Below are positions 11,001 through 21,695 of a DNA stretch of 64,000 nt, piece by piece. The notes beneath the pieces are model-generated. The model saw nothing but the letters and a program-made list of their open reading frames with translations, was not told the origin of the DNA and ran no database searches. The DNA is from Streptomyces goshikiensis (GTDB lineage: Bacteria > Actinomycetota > Actinomycetes > Streptomycetales > Streptomycetaceae): positions 248,001-312,000 of the forward strand of contig NZ_BMVE01000007.1 in assembly GCF_014650555.1 (NCBI RefSeq). Reading direction: 5' to 3'. How positions within the stretch are numbered: position 1 is the first letter of the stretch; the number at the start of each line of letters is the position of its first letter. A program made the translations under genes and the position numbers.

Positions 11001-14000
11001 CGCGCTGTCGTCCAGCCCCCGGGCGTCGGCGCGGCGCAGCAGCCCCGCCGCGTCCACCGCGCCCGGCGGGCGGATCGCGGCCGACCACAGCGCCGGGACG
11101 GCCGGGCCGAGGTCCATCCGGGACAGCGTCAGGCGCAGGCCGTCGTGGTGGTCCAGGACCGCCTGGAGCACCCGGCCCAGGGATCCGGCGTCGGCCCCGG
11201 CCGGGGCCCGGAGCAGCATCGACAGGTTGAAGCGGCCGATCGGGCCGCCGTCCTCGCGGAGCTGGTGGACGATGGGCAGCAGCGGAAGGTCGCCCACCCC
11301 GTCGGGGTCGGGGGCCGCCGCCCCCGCCGCGGCCCCGCCCGCCGCGCCGGAGGCCGCCAGCGCGGCCGGTGTGCGCAGTTCGAACACGGCCCGGGGCGTG
11401 ACCGTCAGCCCCGCCCGGCGGGCCCGGGAGGCCACGGACATGGACAGGATGCTGTCCCCGCCGAGTACGAAGAAGTCCTCGTCGGCGCCGACCTCTTCGA
11501 GACCGAGCACCTCCGCGAAGATCGCCCGGAGCCGCTGCTCGCGGTCCTCGGGTGAGACGGGTGAGACGGGTGAGCCCGCGCCGGACGGCCGGGGCCGGGG
11601 CCGCGCCGAGGGCGCCGGCAGCGCGGCGAGGTCGGTCTTGCCCGCCGTGGTCAAAGGCAGCGCGTCGAGCGTCACGAAGTGGCTCGGCACCAGCGGAGCG
11701 GGCAGCGACGCGGTCAGGGAGGCCCGTACGGCCTCCGGGTCCAGGCCCGCGGCCGGGTCGGCCGGCACCAGGTAGGCCACCAGCCGGTCGGCCCCCCGCT
11801 CGTCGGCGCGGGCGACGACGACCGCCTCCCCGACGGCGGGCTCGCTGCGCAGACGTGCTTCGACTTCCCCGAGTTCCACCCGGTTACCCCTGATCTTGAC
11901 CTGGTGGTCGGTGCGCCCCAGATAGGTCAGCACACCGTCCGCACTGAACTGGACGAGGTCGCCGGTGCGGTACATCCGCTCGCCGGGACCGCCGAACGGG
12001 TCGGCGACGAAACGCTCCGCCGTGAGGGCGTGGCGCGCGTGGTAGCCGCGCGCCAGCTGGGCCCCCGCGACGTACAGCTCGCCCGGCTCGCCCGCCGCCA
12101 CCGGGCGCAGGTACCGGTCGAGCACGTACAGCCGGGTGTTCCACACCGGGCGGCCGATCGGCACCGTGCCCGCCGCGCCGGAACCGGGGAGCGGATCCGG
12201 CCCCGCCGCCCAGCCGGTGACCTGGATGACCGCCTCGGTCGGCCCGTACACGTTGAACAGCGGCACCCCGGTCCGCTCCCGCCAGCGCCGCGCGAGCGGC
12301 ACCGGCAGCGCCTCGCCGCCGCTGAAGGCCCTGCGCAGCGTGGACCACCAGGGCGCGGCCTCGCCGGAGGCGGTGTCCTCCTCCGCCAGCAGCGCGGTGT
12401 ACAGCGAGGGCACCAGGTCCACGGTGGTGACCCGCTCGGCGCGGATCAGCGCGGTCAGGTACGCCGGGTCGCGGTGGCCGTCCGGCTTCGCGATCACCAC
12501 CGTCCCGCCGGCCAGCAGCGGGACGAGGACCTCCTGGAGGGACGGGTCGAACCCGGCCGCGTACTGGTGCAGCACCCGGTCCTGCGGACCGAAGCCGAAC
12601 TCGGCCGCCGTCCATGCCAGTTGGGATGCCAGGGCGCGATGGCTCACCACCACGCCCTTGGGGCGGCCCGTGGAGCCCGAGGTGTACATGAGGTACGCGG
12701 CGCCGTCCGGCTCGGCGGCCGGGAGCGCGCGCGGGGCCGCTGCGAAGGCCCCCGCCGCCGCCCCGTCCGCCGCCTTCTCGTCCTGCGCCGTCCCGTCCTG
12801 CGCCAGCAGCACCGTGCGCGGCCCCCCGGCGGCGGTCGCCGCGGCCCGCGCGTCCGCGGTGGTGACCAGCAGCCGCGCCCCGGAGTCGGCGAGCACGTAC
12901 CGGATCCGCTCGGGCGGCAGACCGGGATCGACCGGCAGGCACACGGCGCCCGCCCCGAGCACCCCCAGCAGCGCGACCACCTCGGCCGCCGAGCGGGGCA
13001 CCATCACCGCGACCACGCTCTCCGGACCCGCCCCCTCGGCGGCGAGCCGGTGCGCCAACCGCTTTGCCCTCCCGGCCAGTTCGGCGTAGCGGGTGCCGTC
13101 GCCCCCGTGGCGCAGCGCGACCGCGTCCGGGGTCCGGCGGGCCCGCGCGGCGAACGCCTCGTACACGCTGGCGCCGGGCAGCGGTCGCCGCGCCCCGGCG
13201 AGCAGCTCCTGGGCCGGTCCCCGGCCGGTCCGGGCGACCGGCACCGCCGGGTCCGCGGCCAGCTGACCGAGCAGCGCGCGCAGCCGGTCCAGGAACCGCC
13301 GCGCGGCCGGGTCGTCCAGCCGGGACCGGTCGTGGTCGAGCTGGAGGCGCAGCCGTTCACCCGGCAGCACGGTGAGCGCGAGCGGATAGTGCACGGCGTC
13401 CCGGACACGGGAGCCGGTGATCCGGATCAGACCGGCGGGATCGCTGCGCCCACCGCCGTCCGGCAGGTTCTCGACCACCACGAGCGCGTCGAACAGCTCG
13501 CCGCCGCCCGCGGCCCGCCGGATGTCGGCGAGGCCGAGGTGTTGGTGCTCCATCAGCTCGGCCTGGCTCTCCTGGAACCGGGCCAGCACCTGCGCCAGGG
13601 GCTGCTCGGGGCGCCAGGCCAGCCGCGCCGGAACGGTGTTGATCAGCAGGCCGACCAGGGACGCGACGCCCGGGACCGGAGCCTGCCGGCCCGAGACCGT
13701 GACCCCGAGGACCAGGTCGTGGGAGCCGAGCACATCGCCGAGCACCAGGCCGAACCCGCCCTGGACGACCGTGCCCAGGGTCAGTCCGAGCTCCCGGGCC
13801 CGCGCCGCGAGCGCGGCGCTCTCCCCGGCGGAGAGGTCCAGGGTGATCCGGCCGCTCCCGCCGCCGCCCGCCGCCACCGGCCGTACGGGCAGCCCCGCTG
13901 GAGCGCCCCGGCCCGCCAGCGCCGCGCGCCAGGCGGCCGCGGCCCGCTCCCGGTCGAGCCCGGCCAGCCAGCCCGCGTAGGCCAGGTAGCCGGGATCCGG

Positions 14001-17000
14001 TTCCGGCCGCCGCAGCACCTCGCCGGGCCGGTAGCCCTCCAGCAGCTCCCGCATCAGCAGGGACACCGACCAGCCGTCGACCACGATGTGGTGCAGGGTC
14101 AGGACCAGCAGCGACCGCTGCGGACCCAGTCTCAGCAGGGCGGCCCGCAGCAGCGGCGGGCGGCCGAGGTCGAAGCCGTGGCTCCGCTCGGCGGCCTCCG
14201 CCCCGGCCACCGCGGCGGCCTGCCGCTCCGGGTCCAGCCCCGAGAGGTCGGCGCGGGTCCAGGGGAGTTCCACCCGCGCGGCGATGAGCTGGACGACGGG
14301 CCCGTCCGGGCGCTGCGCGAAGGCCGCCCGCAGCAGCGGATGGCGGTCCAGGAGGTGCTGTACGGACACCCGCAGCGCGTCCGCGTCCACCTCGCCCGCG
14401 AGCTCGACGGTGTCCTGCACTGCGTACCCGTCGGCCCCCGCCCCGTCCATCTGGGCGTGGAAGAAGAAGCCCTCCTGGAGCGGGGTGGCCGGGACGACGT
14501 CCACCAGGTCCGGGACCTCGGCGGCGAACGCCTCCCGCTCGGCCGGGGTGAGCGCCACGAGGGAGAACGGCTCGGGCGGCGCGGCGGCCGCCCCGGGCTC
14601 CGGGTCCCGGCTCCCGGCGGCGAGCGCGAGCGCCGCCACCGTGCGCAGCCGGAAGACCTCGCGGGGGCTGAGCGCGAGCCCCGCCTCGCGGGCCCGCGCG
14701 ACCAGCTGGATCACGACGATGCTGTCGCCGCCGAGTTCGAAGAAGCTGTCGTGGACGCCCACCGAGGGCAGCCCGAGGACCTCGGCGAACAGGCCGGTGA
14801 GCAGCGCCTCGGCCGGGGTCGCCGGCGCCGCGCCACCGGTCAGCGCCGTCCACCGCGGCGCGGGCAGGGCGCGGGTGTCCAGCTTTCCGTTGGGCGTCAG
14901 CGGCAGCGGCCCGTCCAGGCGCACCACGGCCGAGGGCGCCATGTGCTCCGGCAGGACCTCCGACACCCGCGCCCGGGCGGCGCTCACCACGGCGTCGGCG
15001 TCCCCGCCCTCGCCGGTTCCCGCGTCGGCGCCGGTCACGAGGTAGGCCACCAGCCGCCGGGCCCCGCGCTGGTCCTCCCGTACGAGCACGGCGGCCTGCG
15101 CGATGCCCGGGCAGGCCATGAACGCGCTCTCGATCTCGCCGGGTTCGATCCGGTGGCCGCGGATCTTGAGCTGTCCGTCCGCACGGCCCAGGAACTCCAG
15201 GTTCCCGTCGGCGGCCCAGCGCACCCGGTCGCCCGTGCGGTACATCCGGGAGCCCGGCGCCCCGTACGGATCGGCGACGAACCGCTCCGAGGTCAGCGCC
15301 GCCCGGCCTAGGTAGCCCCGGGCGAGGCCGCGCCCGGCCACGTACAGCTCGCCCTCGACGCCCACCGGAACGGGGCGCAGCGCCGAGTCCAGTACGTACA
15401 CGCGGGTGTTGGGGTCGGGGCGGCCGATCGGCGCCGGTCCCGGGCGCCGCGGATCGGCGCTCCACAGCGTCGAGTTGACGGTCGCCTCGGTCAGTCCGTA
15501 CGCGACGACGACGCGCAGCCGCCCGGCCCAGCGGGCGATCAGCTCGCCCGGAACGGCCTCCGTGCCGACCACGAGCACCGCCCCCTCGGGGAGTTCGCAC
15601 TCGGGCGGCAGGGCGGACACCAGGGACGGGGGCAGGATCATGTGGGTCGCGCCGTGCTCGCGGACGTAGTCGGTCAGGGCGGCTCCGGCGACCCGCCGCT
15701 CGGCGGGGACCAGGACGACCCGGCCGCCGACGCACAGCGACATCACCAGGTCCCACACCGTGACGTCGAAGCCGGCCGAGGCGAACTGCACGACGCGGCT
15801 GTCCTCGTCGACGCCGATCCGCTCGGTGGCGGTGGCGATCAGGCTGCCGATGCCGTCGTGGGTGACCACCACGCCCTTGGGGCGGCCGGTGGAACCCGAG
15901 GTGTAGATGACGTACGCGGCCGCGTCCAGGGGGACCGTCACCCCGGGGTCCGCGGCGTCCTGCGCGGCGAGGGCGGCGGCGACGGCCGGGTCGTCCAGGA
16001 CCAGCCGCCCGGCGGCCGGTCCGTCCGGCAGGCCCCCGGCGGCCTCCCGGGTGGTGATCACCGTCCGCGCGCCGGAGTCGGCGAGCATGTAGGCGATCCG
16101 CTCCCGGGGATGGTCGGCGTCCAGCGGCAGGTAGGCCGCACCCGCCTTCATCACCGCGAGCAGGGAGACGACGAGTTCGGGGGAGCGCGGGACGGCCACG
16201 GCGACGACGTCCTCGGCGCCCACCCCGCGCGCCCGCAGCAGCCGGGCCAGCCGGTCGGCGGCGGCGTTCAGCTCCCCGTAGGACAGCACGCGGTCCTCGC
16301 AGACCAGGGCGGTCCGCTCCGGCGCGAGCCGCGCGCGGTGTGCGAAGGCGGCCGGCCAGGACACCTGCGGGACCGGGTGCGGGGCGACGCCGAGGGAGGT
16401 CAGCAGGAGCTCCCGCTCGGGTTCCGCGGTGAGCTCGATCCGGCCGACCGGCAGGTCCGGGTCGGCTATCAGGGCGTCCAGGACCATCCGCAGGCGCCGG
16501 GCGTGGGCGCCGATCTCCTCGTCGCCGATCACGTCCGCGTCGGCGTCGAAGTGGAAGCGGACGGCGCCGCGCTGGGATTCGCCGACCGTCACGGCCAGGT
16601 CGCTGACCGGCCCCATCCACTGGGGGCGCAGGTCCCCCGGGTGGTCGCCGAAGCGCAGCCAGCCCGTCCCGGGCAGCACGTTGACCGTCGGCCCGACGAG
16701 TTCCGCCACGCCCTCGACGAGACCGAGGTCCTTGGCCAGGTCCTCGGCCCGGTAGCGGCCGTGCTCGACGGCCTCCGCGATGCGCGCGGTCACCTCCCGC
16801 AGCAGCTCCCGCCCGGTGGTGCCCGGGCCAACGGCCAGGCGCAGCGGGAGGATGTTGGACACCATGCCGGGGACCCCCGCCGCCGCCGGGTCCAGCCGGG
16901 TGGTGACGGGCAGTCCGAGGACGAGGTCCCGGGCGCCGGTGACCCGGTGCAGGTAGCCCGCGAGGGCCGCGACGAGCAGCCGCGAGACGCGGACCCCGGC

Positions 17001-17759
17001 GGCCGAGGCGGCGTCCCGCAGCCGTGCGGTGTCCGCCTCCGTGTACTCGTCGGTGCACCGCACGCGGCGGGCGATCACCGAGGGCCGGCGCTCGACCAGG
17101 CGGACCGGGTCGGGACGGCCGGCGAGCCGCTCCAGCCAGTAGGCGCGGTCCGCCGCGTACTGCCCGGACGCCCGGTAGGCGGCCTCGGAGCCGGCGAGCG
17201 GCGGGAGCGCCCAGCCGGCCTCACCGACCGGTCCGGAGGCGCTGTAGACCTCCCCGGCCCGGCGCGAGAGCAGGCCGACGCTCAGGCCGTCGATGACGAT
17301 GTGGTGGTAGCGCTGGTACCACAGGACCCGGTCGTCGGCGAGACGGATCAGGGCGTGGTGGAAGAGCGGGCCCCGCGCGAGGTCCATGGGCAGCTGACGG
17401 TCCGCCTCCAGCCAGTCCCAGGCCGCGAACTCCGGGTCCGCCGCGTCCCGCAGGTCGACCGTGGGCACCTCCACCGGGAACCTGTGGACGCTCTGACGGG
17501 GCCGCCCGTCGGCCTCGGCCGTGAACCGGACGTGCAGGCAGTCCGCCTCCCCGACCACCTGCCGCACGGCGGCGGCCAGGCGGTCGAGGTCGACGTCACC
17601 GCGCAGCTCCAGGGTGAACGTGACGTGGTAGGCCGAACTGTCCGGCTCGATCCGCTGGGCCAGCCAGATCCCCGACTGCCCCCCGGTGACGTCCGTTTCG
17701 GGGCCGCCGGGGCCGTGGGGGGCGGATGCCGGCTCGTCCGGTTCGGCGGCGTCAGACAT
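2073..17759 (-). CDS. NRPS1: four-module siderophore synthetase C-A-PCP-C-A-PCP-E-C-A-PCP-C-A-PCP-C
   Basis: This 5228-aa synthetase has four adenylation domains. Approximate landmark residues: C1 YHHIVIDG 150, A1 620, PCP1 Ser 1010, C2 HHIVVDG 1225, A2 1695, PCP2 2100, [11 protein letters not shown] 2300, C3 2790, A3 3270, PCP3 3665, C4 HHITTDE 3855, A4 4350, PCP4 4730, final C 4915. C1 resembles EntF/DhbF starter domains. Specificity codes read by eye: A1 DVWIVGAVNK; A2 DPQDFGVIQK (unassigned); A3 DMENLGLINK, the published hydroxyornithine code; A4 DVFILGAVNK. The E domain makes residue 2 D. There is no TE; the protein ends in a C domain with SHYLAVDE, so the catalytic His is Tyr. The start ATG has GGAAGGG 12 nt upstream. 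It is third in an operon with a hydroxylase and a binding protein. Confidence 0.93.
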   Translation of the reverse strand: MSDAAEPDEPASAPHGPGGPETDVTGGQSGIWLAQRIEPDSSAYHVTFTLELRGDVDLDRLAAAVRQVVGEADCLHVRFTAEADGRPRQSVHRFPVEVPTVDLRDAADPEFAAWDWLEADRQLPMDLARGPLFHHALIRLADDRVLWYQRYHHIVIDGLSVGLLSRRAGEVYSASGPVGEAGWALPPLAGSEAAYRASGQYAADRAYWLERLAGRPDPVRLVERRPSVIARRVRCTDEYTEADTARLRDAASAAGVRVSRLLVAALAGYLHRVTGARDLVLGLPVTTRLDPAAAGVPGMVSNILPLRLAVGPGTTGRELLREVTARIAEAVEHGRYRAEDLAKDLGLVEGVAELVGPTVNVLPGTGWLRFGDHPGDLRPQWMGPVSDLAVTVGESQRGAVRFHFDADADVIGDEEIGAHARRLRMVLDALIADPDLPVGRIELTAEPERELLLTSLGVAPHPVPQVSWPAAFAHRARLAPERTALVCEDRVLSYGELNAAADRLARLLRARGVGAEDVVAVAVPRSPELVVSLLAVMKAGAAYLPLDADHPRERIAYMLADSGARTVITTREAAGGLPDGPAAGRLVLDDPAVAAALAAQDAADPGVTVPLDAAAYVIYTSGSTGRPKGVVVTHDGIGSLIATATERIGVDEDSRVVQFASAGFDVTVWDLVMSLCVGGRVVLVPAERRVAGAALTDYVREHGATHMILPPSLVSALPPECELPEGAVLVVGTEAVPGELIARWAGRLRVVVAYGLTEATVNSTLWSADPRRPGPAPIGRPDPNTRVYVLDSALRPVPVGVEGELYVAGRGLARGYLGRAALTSERFVADPYGAPGSRMYRTGDRVRWAADGNLEFLGRADGQLKIRGHRIEPGEIESAFMACPGIAQAAVLVREDQRGARRLVAYLVTGADAGTGEGGDADAVVSAARARVSEVLPEHMAPSAVVRLDGPLPLTPNGKLDTRALPAPRWTALTGGAAPATPAEALLTGLFAEVLGLPSVGVHDSFFELGGDSIVVIQLVARAREAGLALSPREVFRLRTVAALALAAGSRDPEPGAAAAPPEPFSLVALTPAEREAFAAEVPDLVDVVPATPLQEGFFFHAQMDGAGADGYAVQDTVELAGEVDADALRVSVQHLLDRHPLLRAAFAQRPDGPVVQLIAARVELPWTRADLSGLDPERQAAAVAGAEAAERSHGFDLGRPPLLRAALLRLGPQRSLLVLTLHHIVVDGWSVSLLMRELLEGYRPGEVLRRPEPDPGYLAYAGWLAGLDRERAAAAWRAALAGRGAPAGLPVRPVAAGGGGSGRITLDLSAGESAALAARARELGLTLGTVVQGGFGLVLGDVLGSHDLVLGVTVSGRQAPVPGVASLVGLLINTVPARLAWRPEQPLAQVLARFQESQAELMEHQHLGLADIRRAAGGGELFDALVVVENLPDGGGRSDPAGLIRITGSRVRDAVHYPLALTVLPGERLRLQLDHDRSRLDDPAARRFLDRLRALLGQLAADPAVPVARTGRGPAQELLAGARRPLPGASVYEAFAARARRTPDAVALRHGGDGTRYAELAGRAKRLAHRLAAEGAGPESVVAVMVPRSAAEVVALLGVLGAGAVCLPVDPGLPPERIRYVLADSGARLLVTTADARAAATAAGGPRTVLLAQDGTAQDEKAADGAAAGAFAAAPRALPAAEPDGAAYLMYTSGSTGRPKGVVVSHRALASQLAWTAAEFGFGPQDRVLHQYAAGFDPSLQEVLVPLLAGGTVVIAKPDGHRDPAYLTALIRAERVTTVDLVPSLYTALLAEEDTASGEAAPWWSTLRRAFSGGEALPVPLARRWRERTGVPLFNVYGPTEAVIQVTGWAAGPDPLPGSGAAGTVPIGRPVWNTRLYVLDRYLRPVAAGEPGELYVAGAQLARGYHARHALTAERFVADPFGGPGERMYRTGDLVQFSADGVLTYLGRTDHQVKIRGNRVELGEVEARLRSEPAVGEAVVVARADERGADRLVAYLVPADPAAGLDPEAVRASLTASLPAPLVPSHFVTLDALPLTTAGKTDLAALPAPSARPRPRPSGAGSPVSPVSPEDREQRLRAIFAEVLGLEEVGADEDFFVLGGDSILSMSVASRARRAGLTVTPRAVFELRTPAALAASGAAGGAAAGAAAPDPDGVGDLPLLPIVHQLREDGGPIGRFNLSMLLRAPAGADAGSLGRVLQAVLDHHDGLRLTLSRMDLGPAVPALWSAAIRPPGAVDAAGLLRRADARGLDDSALRSLIAEESDAAASRLDPDAGTVVQAVWFDAGTGSPGRLLLAVHHLAVDGVSWRVLLGDLAAAWEAVARGERPALEPVPTSLRRFAREVAEQASSPRRQAELPYWAGVLAPGAELLPGAPRTGTAGSAREHRVSLGTAETRALLTTVPAAALADVTEVLLTALRLAVARRGGGGPDGELLVDLERHGREGYGEAMDLSRTVGWFTGLHPVRLPAAGEPLELLGRVKEAVRSAPDSGAGYGMLRYLNPQLAPVFARLSGAQLLFNYFGRLPAGQARDWAPAAEADALRMAPDAGLAVPYPLQVNAVCADTPDGPELRATWTWPQGEDENEEGPGGRALTAREVAALADAWTAALRELIALLGDGAPGPRRLTPADLPLVRLSQEEIGLVERVSPAPVADIWPLSPLQEGIHFHASYDSAALDVYTAQDCFDFDRRLDADRLRAACATLLARHPALRTGITGDGLPGPVQFVCPPDAIPAPLTETDLTGLAEETRAQRLAEIAGADRLLRFDLAAPPLFRLRLIRLTPDTDRLMLSHHLVAWDGWSQSLFLEELLALYEAAGDARGMDTPGSYRDYLAWLAAQDFDAARETWRAALSGLAEPTLVAREQGGEPTIPRRGSLDLGPELSGRLRRCAREQGLTVNAVLSTAWALVLSAAVGRDDVVFGATVAGRPADVPGAETAIGMFLNTVPLRVRLRPEETVLDLLRRVQSERVAVMDHEYLGLAELQRAGGLGVLFDTLYVLQNFADEDAFRRLADRHGIAGVDSVDATHYPMTLIVNPASTVRVKLEYRPDLIDDARATATLERYRALVERLVDGLGERVAALDLLLPAERAERAAALEAGERPVPNETVADMLADQVGRTPGAVALVFGEQALTYAELDARINRLARLLLARGAGPERVVALALPRSIEMVVALFAVLRTGAAYLPLDLDHPVDRLRLMIEDTGPLCLVSTAAVAPALRAPAGPLAPELLLDGPEAVAALAALPGGAVTDAERPAFARTVADRLEHPAYVIYTSGSTGRPKGVVTPYRGLTNMQLNHQVEIFDPAIASAGGRRLRIAHTVSFAFDMSWEELLWLVEGHEVHVCDEELRRDAAALVAYCDRHRVDVVNVTPTYAQLLIEEGLLERDEAAGRHRPALVLLGGEAVSDAVWSRLARTRDTYGYNLYGPTEYTINTLGGSTADSATPTVGRPIRGTRAHVLDAMLRPVPPGCPGELYISGTGLARGYHERPGMTADRFVADPFGAPGGRMYRTGDLVRRRPDGLIDFLGRTDDQVKIRGYRVELGEIGAALSDHPRIAHAAVVVSEHAGNKRLVGYVVPEPGAGGDEALLTAVREHLKSVLPGYMVPAALVTVETLPLTVNGKLDVQALPAPDPVGSGTRRPPRTPREETLCALFAQVLGLPPGGVGIDDSFFDLGGHSLLATRLVSRARTALSAELAIRDLFEAPTVAELAERTGRKEDAGRPALTAGERPGELPLSHAQQRLWVIQQIESASAAYNFPLVMRLRGPLDIAAWRAALADVTDRHEALRTVFPTREGQVFQRILPASEARPVVEVARAAEEELPALIDAAVRRPFDLSAELPLRASVFAVGPEDHVVVLLLHHITTDEWSDRPFLGDLATAYAARLAGGRPHFEPLPVQYADYALWQRRLLGDADDEGSLAARQLAYWQGALEGAPEETELPADRPRPARPAFTGGELDIAFDPGTHRGLRRLAREHNASMFMVVHAAVAALLHRMGAGSDIPVGSPIAGRGDEALDDLVGFFVNTLVLRTDLGGDPGFGELLSRVRDTALAAFSHADVPFEAVVERLNPTRSLARNPLFQVMVGYHHRTGEEPALPGLAVEYVPFRISSAKFDLVFSFTEHTGAAAADHAGALGCRLEFATELFDRESAELLGERLRRLVTAAATDPALPVSRLEIMDAGERALVLEGFNATDRAVEEDSLPGLFARRLAERPGAPAVVDRSVTLSYAGLDARSNRIARLLARHGVGAESVVGVAVPRSADMVATVLAALKLGAAFLPLDLAHPADRLAYMVRDSRAVLVVATESVAGKIPAAPGVAVVLLDSPGAAAELDGLPPTPVEGPPVPLDGAAYVIYTSGSTGRPKGVAVPHEGIASLVATAVDRMGLRPDSRVLQFASIGFDVAVFELAMALCHGGRLVLVPDEARVAGPALTDFLAEQGITHMILPPSLVSALPAGCELPDGSTILVGTETVPPDLFARWDRVNLIAAYGLTEATVNSTLWPAREAGGRPGGRVPIGRPDPNTRCHVLDATLSPVPPGVAGELYVAGRGLARGYLGRPGLTAERFVADPFGPPGGRMYRTGDRARWRRDGNLDFLGRVDNQVKIRGFRIELGEIEAALAAHPDVAQAAVLADRDGDIVRLVGYAVPERGELDARALRAHTAGLLPEYMVPALVVPLDGPLPLTPNGKLDRKALPAPDWSGMTGDARPADATQARLAGLFGGILKLAEVGVHDNFFALGGHSMAAMRLLGLIRAEFGVELSIRDVFDALTVSGIAERLGGARTARPPLRAGGGDGSGGGEGAREAPAAPVQGAQWRAYRQRPGFDSALALRSAGALDPGTLAAALGDVVERHAPLRTSFVEHGDGGLQLRPAARPPVLTVEHCGDLDARLAELAAQAPDLTVEAPLRARLLRAPDGTEALLLASHYLAVDEWSVVPLFRDLTRAYEARAAGRAADWEPLAVTYADYAHWAREVLGDLADPDGVGGRQLAYWREALRDAPRALALPTDRPRPAGAGPSGYTAGRVPFVLDAPLHAAVDALARETGTSMFMVLHAALAALLTAHGAGTDLPIATMVAGRPDERLAPLVGCFLNTVVLRTDTGGDPSFGELLARVRETTLSALDRQEVPYDEVARAAGLAPGGPQVTVVHHEQADLGELEGGMGSFHAVPAARTAAELTLSFYEPRDDGPVHGELIHATELLGTAKARRLAGELHTLIGQVTADPRRPLSELFALMCTSTGEA

Positions 17760-17792
17760 CGTTCGATCAGCCCTTCCCTGGTTCGCGCGTCG

Positions 17793-17816
17793 GGTATCGC
17801 GTCGGTATCGCGTCGG
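17793..17816. repeat. Short tandem duplication upstream of NRPS1
   Basis: The 11-mer GTATCGCGTCG occurs twice in tandem in the 69-nt gap between the binding-protein stop and the NRPS1 start. It lies upstream of the ribosome site; no function is apparent. Confidence 0.4.
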
Positions 17817-17828
17817 CGTGGCCCTGCG

Positions 17829-18863
17829 TTACTTGATGGCTTCGAGCTTCGGGACGATCTGGTCGATGGCGTACGGGATGCTCAGGACGGTGTTGAAGGA
17901 GAGCGCCGCGCCGATGTCCGGGCTGTCGTAGGGCAGGAAGAGGTCCCGCTTCTCCTGGTACACCTTGGTCTTCCGGTAGAGAGGGTCCGCCTTCATGGCG
18001 GCCTCCGTCTCGGCGTTGCCGAGCCAGACCGTGCGGTCGGCCTCCATGACGTCCAGGCGCTCGGAGCTGAGGTCGGCGACGTTCTCCTTGCCGAGGGCCG
18101 TGCGGTAGGCCTCGGGGGTGGTGAACCCCATCTCGCCCAGGAAGATGACCTTGGGGTCCTTGGGGGAGAACGCCGAGAACTTGCCCGGCTCGTAGGGCTC
18201 CCCGACGGTGACCGTCTTGCCCTTCCACTCCGGGTGCTTGTCCCGGACCGTCTTGAAGCGCGCGTCGATGCCCGCGATGAGCTCGTCGCTCTCGGCGCCC
18301 TTGCCGAGGGCCTTGCCGATCTGCCGGGTCATCACCTGCCAGGTCGCCTGGTAGTCCTCGGAGCCCTTGGGCTGCGCCACCACCTTGGCGATCTTGGACA
18401 GCGTGTCGTACTGCTCCTTCTTCATGCCCGAGTACTGGGCGATGATCAGATCGGGCTTGAGCGCCGCGATCTTCTCCATGTTGTACTCGTCGCGCTCGCC
18501 GACGACCTGCGGGGGCGCGGAGCCCCACAGGTCCTTCGCCCAGGGCCACTTGCCGTACGGCTGCTCCTTGAACCAGTCGACCGCGCCGACCGGCTTGACG
18601 CCCAGGGCGAGGACGGCGTCCTGGTCGGACAGGCCGAGGGTGACGACCTTCTTCGGCTGCGCGGTGATCGTCGTACTGCCGTACTTGTGCTCGACCGTGA
18701 CGGGGAAGGCGCCGGCCGCCGCGCCGGGCTCCCCGCTCTTGGCGCCGTCGCTCTTGCCGGTCTTGCCGGTGTCATCGCCGCCACCGCAGGCGGTCAGCGC
18801 GAGCGCGGCCGCCGCGGCGACGGCGACGCGTGGGAGCAGGCGGGGGCGTGTACCAAAGGGCAC
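17829..18863 (-). CDS. Siderophore-binding lipoprotein 1 (FecB/FepB family)
   Basis: This 344-aa protein is a substrate-binding component of an iron-siderophore ABC importer. The chosen GTG start has GAAAGGA 7 nt upstream and places a positive n-region, a hydrophobic stretch and the lipobox LTAC at the N-terminus. A longer frame reaches an ATG at 18947, but that would bury the signal peptide. After the Cys comes a G/K/D-rich linker and then a FecB-type periplasmic binding fold (TITAQPKKVVTLGLSDQDAVL and onward). It lies between hydroxylase 1 and NRPS1, which suggests it captures the NRPS1 product. No permease is encoded beside it; it probably shares the FecCD genes at 26677-28844. Confidence 0.93.
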   Translation of the reverse strand: MPFGTRPRLLPRVAVAAAAALALTACGGGDDTGKTGKSDGAKSGEPGAAAGAFPVTVEHKYGSTTITAQPKKVVTLGLSDQDAVLALGVKPVGAVDWFKEQPYGKWPWAKDLWGSAPPQVVGERDEYNMEKIAALKPDLIIAQYSGMKKEQYDTLSKIAKVVAQPKGSEDYQATWQVMTRQIGKALGKGAESDELIAGIDARFKTVRDKHPEWKGKTVTVGEPYEPGKFSAFSPKDPKVIFLGEMGFTTPEAYRTALGKENVADLSSERLDVMEADRTVWLGNAETEAAMKADPLYRKTKVYQEKRDLFLPYDSPDIGAALSFNTVLSIPYAIDQIVPKLEAIK

Positions 18864-18922
18864 GGGTGTTTCCTTTCGCGGGGACTTCGGAGTGCTGCGT
18901 GCGCGGAGCCGCGCGCCGCACC

Positions 18923-18953
18923 GGCCCGGCGCGCGCCGTTGGCGCACCGGGCC
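18923..18953 (-). other. Intercistronic hairpin between hydroxylase 1 and lipoprotein 1
   Basis: GGCCCGG pairs with CCGGGCC, with an inner GCGCC/GGCGC stem and a GTT loop. It could be a partial terminator or mRNA-stabilising element that adjusts downstream expression. Inference only. Confidence 0.4.
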
Positions 18954-18972
18954 ACCGCGGCGGCGGGTGGGA

Positions 18973-20331
18973 CTAGAGGGGCGAGCCGATCTCGTCGGCC
19001 GCCCGGCGGGGTCCGCCGGCGGGCTCCGCCGGGCGGCCGGTGATCGACCGCAGGATGTCCCCGACCCGGACCGCCGTGTTCGACAGCAGGGACGAGGTGA
19101 TGCCGTGGGTGTGCTCGGTCCCGCCCTGGAGGTAGATCCCGCAGCGCAGTTCGGGGTCGGTCGTGACCCGGTAGTCGCGCTCGACCCGGACCCGGCCCCG
19201 GTCGTCGAGCCGGCAGTACCGCCCCACCTCGCCGAGGAGTCCGAGCGGGTCGGCCGACCGGTACCCGGTGGCGTAGATCACCACGTCGGCGTCGAGCGGG
19301 GTCCGTTCCCCGGTCACCAGGGACTCCACGGTGGCGCGCACGCCGTGCGGCGTCTCGACCACCTCGCTGAGGCGGGAGACCTTCAGGAAGCGCAGCCGCT
19401 CGGTGCCGAGCACCTTCTCCTGGTACTGCTGCCGGTAGAGGTCGTCGATCAGATCGATGTCCACCACCGAGTAGTTGGTGTTGGCGTGGTACTCGATGAG
19501 CTTGCGCTTGACCTCCTCCGGGGCGGTGAAGTACTCGTCCACCGCGTCCGGGTCGAAGATCCGGTTGGCGAACCCGCTGTCGTCGGCCGGGCTGTAGCCG
19601 TACCGGGAGAAGACCGCGCAGACCTCGGCCTCGGGGAAGGTGCGGTGCAGGAAGGCCACGTTCTCCGCGGCGCTCTGGCCGGCGCCGACCACGACGAACC
19701 GGGAGGGCGTGGTGTCCTTGAGGGAGTCCACCCGCGTCAGCAGGTCGCAGGCGTGCCAGATCCGGTCGGTGCGCCCGACGCCCTCCGGCATCCGGGGCCG
19801 CAGTCCGGTGCCGATGACCAGGTTGCGGGCCCGGTGGACCACCGGCTGCGAGCCGGAGCGCGCGATCACGTCCAGGTACTGGATGACCCCGTCGAGCACG
19901 ACGGGCCGTACGGCGACGACCTCGTGCCCGTAGGACACCATGTCGTCGACCTTGGCGGCCGCCCACGCGAAGTAGTCGTGGAACTCCACGCGCAGCGGGA
20001 AGAGGTTCTTGTGGTTGACGAAGTCGATGAGCCGTCCTCTGCTCTGTAAGTAGCACAGGAAGCTGAATTCGCTCGCCGGGTTCCGCAGGGTCACCAGGTC
20101 CTTGAGGAACGAGACCTGCATGGTGGCGTCGTCGATCAGCATGCCGCGGTGCCAGCCGAAACGCGGCTGTTGCTCGAAGAAGTGAGCGGTGACCGCGCCC
20201 TGCCTGTCGACGCTCGCGTTGTGCTCGCCGAGTGCGATGGCCATGGCCACGTTGGAGGGCCCGAAGCCTATTCCAATGAGGTCGTGGATCAGTGGTGCAT
20301 CGTCAGGATCGTCAGGAGGAGCCTGTGACAT
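18973..20331 (-). CDS. L-ornithine N5-monooxygenase 1 (SidA/PvdA/IucD family)
   Basis: The 452-aa flavoprotein would hydroxylate the side-chain amine of ornithine using FAD, NADPH and O2, the first step towards hydroxamate ligands. Visible motifs are the FAD site GIGFGPSN (about residue 21), the family segment MQVSFLKDLVTLRNP, the NADPH site GAGQSAAE (about 217), the substrate motif NTNYS (about 284) and ATGYR (about 355). I chose the ATG at 20331 because GGGAG lies just upstream and the FAD motif falls at the usual distance; the frame extends to 20493 across an iron box. It is first in the operon with lipoprotein 1 and NRPS1. A lysine substrate cannot be excluded, but the hydroxyornithine A domains and the formyltransferase support ornithine. 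Confidence 0.93.
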   Translation of the reverse strand: MSQAPPDDPDDAPLIHDLIGIGFGPSNVAMAIALGEHNASVDRQGAVTAHFFEQQPRFGWHRGMLIDDATMQVSFLKDLVTLRNPASEFSFLCYLQSRGRLIDFVNHKNLFPLRVEFHDYFAWAAAKVDDMVSYGHEVVAVRPVVLDGVIQYLDVIARSGSQPVVHRARNLVIGTGLRPRMPEGVGRTDRIWHACDLLTRVDSLKDTTPSRFVVVGAGQSAAENVAFLHRTFPEAEVCAVFSRYGYSPADDSGFANRIFDPDAVDEYFTAPEEVKRKLIEYHANTNYSVVDIDLIDDLYRQQYQEKVLGTERLRFLKVSRLSEVVETPHGVRATVESLVTGERTPLDADVVIYATGYRSADPLGLLGEVGRYCRLDDRGRVRVERDYRVTTDPELRCGIYLQGGTEHTHGITSSLLSNTAVRVGDILRSITGRPAEPAGGPRRAADEIGSPL

Positions 20332-20416
20332 GTCACTCCCATCGGGGGGACGGCAGCCTGCCAGGTGTGAGGGGCGGGCGGAAACAAGGCATGCCGAGGT
20401 GCGACTGCAGGAGAAC

Positions 20417-20435
20417 TTAGGGAAGGCTAACCTGA
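20417..20435. promoter_or_regulatory. Iron box (DmdR/IdeR-type operator)
   Basis: TTAGGGAAGGCTAACCTGA, close to the consensus TTAGGTTAGGCTAACCTAA. It lies 86 nt upstream of the hydroxylase 1 start in the divergent region, and should repress that operon when iron is plentiful. Confidence 0.85.
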
Positions 20436-20522
20436 TCTGCAAGCCCCTGTCGATGGGAAAGAGGATCCCCTTCTGGGGGAATCTCGGGACCAAAGGGCCC
20501 CGAAAGTGGGGATGTTGCGTAG

Positions 20523-20541
20523 TTAGGTAAGCCTTGCTTTA
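20523..20541. promoter_or_regulatory. Iron box upstream of formyltransferase
   Basis: TTAGGTAAGCCTTGCTTTA. The left half matches the consensus well and the right half is degenerate. It lies 38 nt upstream of the formyltransferase start, so the two divergent transcripts each have their own box. Confidence 0.7.
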
Positions 20542-20578
20542 CTGGTTGTAATCCATCATTCGTCTGAGGAGGAACCGC

Positions 20579-21526
20579 ATGCGGGTCGTCATGTTCGGAT
20601 ATCAGACCTGGGGGCACCGCACCCTGCGAGCGCTTCTGGAGTCCGAGCACGACGTGGTGCTGGTCGTCACGCACCCCAAGAGCGAGCACGCCTACGAGAA
20701 GATCTGGAGCGACTCGGTCGCCGACCTCGCCGCGGAGCACGGCGTACCCGTGGTGATCCGCAACCGCCCGGACGACGAGGAGCTGTTGGCCCGCCTCAAG
20801 GAGGCGGACCCCGACATCATCGTCGCCAACAACTGGCGCACCTGGATCCCCCCGCAGATCTACTCCCTGCCCCGGCACGGATCGCTCAACATCCACGACT
20901 CGCTGCTGCCGAAGTACGCGGGGTTCTCCCCGCTGATCTGGGCCCTCATCAACAACGAGCCCGAAGTCGGCGTCACCGCCCACCTGATGGACGAGGTGCT
21001 CGACGCCGGGGACATCGTGGTCCAGCGGGCGGTGCCGGTCGGTCCCGCCGACACCGCGACCGACCTGTTCCACAAGACGGTCGACCTGATCGCCCCGGTC
21101 ACGGTGGGCGCGCTGGACCTGATCGCCTCCGGGCGCACCGAGTTCACCCGGCAGGACCGCTCCCAGGCGACCTTCTTCCACAAGCGGGCCGAGGAAGACA
21201 TCAGGATCGACTGGAACTGGCCCGCCGAGGACCTGGAACGGCTGGTCCGGGCCCAGTCCCACCCCTACCCGAGCGCCTTCACCCACCACCGCGGCCGGCG
21301 CCTGGAGGTCCTGGCCGCCGTGGTCTCCGAGGGCAGGTACGGGGGAACGCCCGGCCGGATCTTCTACCGCGAGGGCGACGGGGTGGTCATCGTCGCCGGA
21401 GCCGACGCCCGCACCGGGCGCAACCGCGGACTCGCCGTCACCCGGGTCCGTACCGAGGACGGCCGGGAACTGCCCGCGAGGGAGTACTTCACCTCGATGG
21501 GCGGATACCTGACCAGCAGGCCCTGA
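20579..21526 (+). CDS. N5-hydroxyornithine formyltransferase (CchA-like)
   Basis: The 315-aa protein belongs to the methionyl-tRNA formyltransferase fold and should transfer a formyl group from 10-formyltetrahydrofolate to hydroxyornithine. The catalytic triad of the family is present: N104 and H106 in NIHDSLLPKYAG and D142 in LDAGDIV. The N-terminal domain is followed by a C-terminal FMT_C-type domain (about 208-305). A strong ribosome site GAGGAGG lies 6 nt before the ATG. It sits divergently from the hydroxylase 1/NRPS1 operon with its own iron box and is followed by two strong hairpins. It is much like CchA of the coelichelin pathway. Only one formyltransferase is present for two hydroxylases, so probably only some hydroxyornithines are formylated. 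Confidence 0.93.
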   Translation: MRVVMFGYQTWGHRTLRALLESEHDVVLVVTHPKSEHAYEKIWSDSVADLAAEHGVPVVIRNRPDDEELLARLKEADPDIIVANNWRTWIPPQIYSLPRHGSLNIHDSLLPKYAGFSPLIWALINNEPEVGVTAHLMDEVLDAGDIVVQRAVPVGPADTATDLFHKTVDLIAPVTVGALDLIASGRTEFTRQDRSQATFFHKRAEEDIRIDWNWPAEDLERLVRAQSHPYPSAFTHHRGRRLEVLAAVVSEGRYGGTPGRIFYREGDGVVIVAGADARTGRNRGLAVTRVRTEDGRELPAREYFTSMGGYLTSRP

Positions 21527-21530
21527 AGGA

Positions 21531-21561
21531 CCGGGGGCGGACCTGACCAGTCCGCCCCCGG
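21531..21561 (+). terminator. Terminator 1 after formyltransferase
   Basis: A perfect 12-bp stem CCGGGGGCGGAC / GTCCGCCCCCGG with a 7-nt loop, starting 5 nt after the stop codon. Confidence 0.8.
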
Positions 21562-21602
21562 CGCGCCGCACACCGAAGCGGCCTTCGGCCGCCCGGCCGG
21601 AC

Positions 21603-21644
21603 CATCGCCGTCGCGCGGATCTCCCGATCCGCGCGGCGGCGATG
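21603..21644 (+). terminator. Terminator 2 or attenuator before the MarR fusion gene
   Basis: CATCGCCG-T-CGCGCGGAT pairs with ATCCGCGCG-G-CGGCGATG (18 bp including a T-G wobble) around a 6-nt loop, followed by TCTTTCC. It overlaps an upstream in-frame ATG at 21642, which argues for the later start at 21696. Confidence 0.7.
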
Positions 21645-21695
21645 TCTTTCCGGCGGCCGCGCATGTACGAACGGACGGGGAATGAGGGAAAGCTG

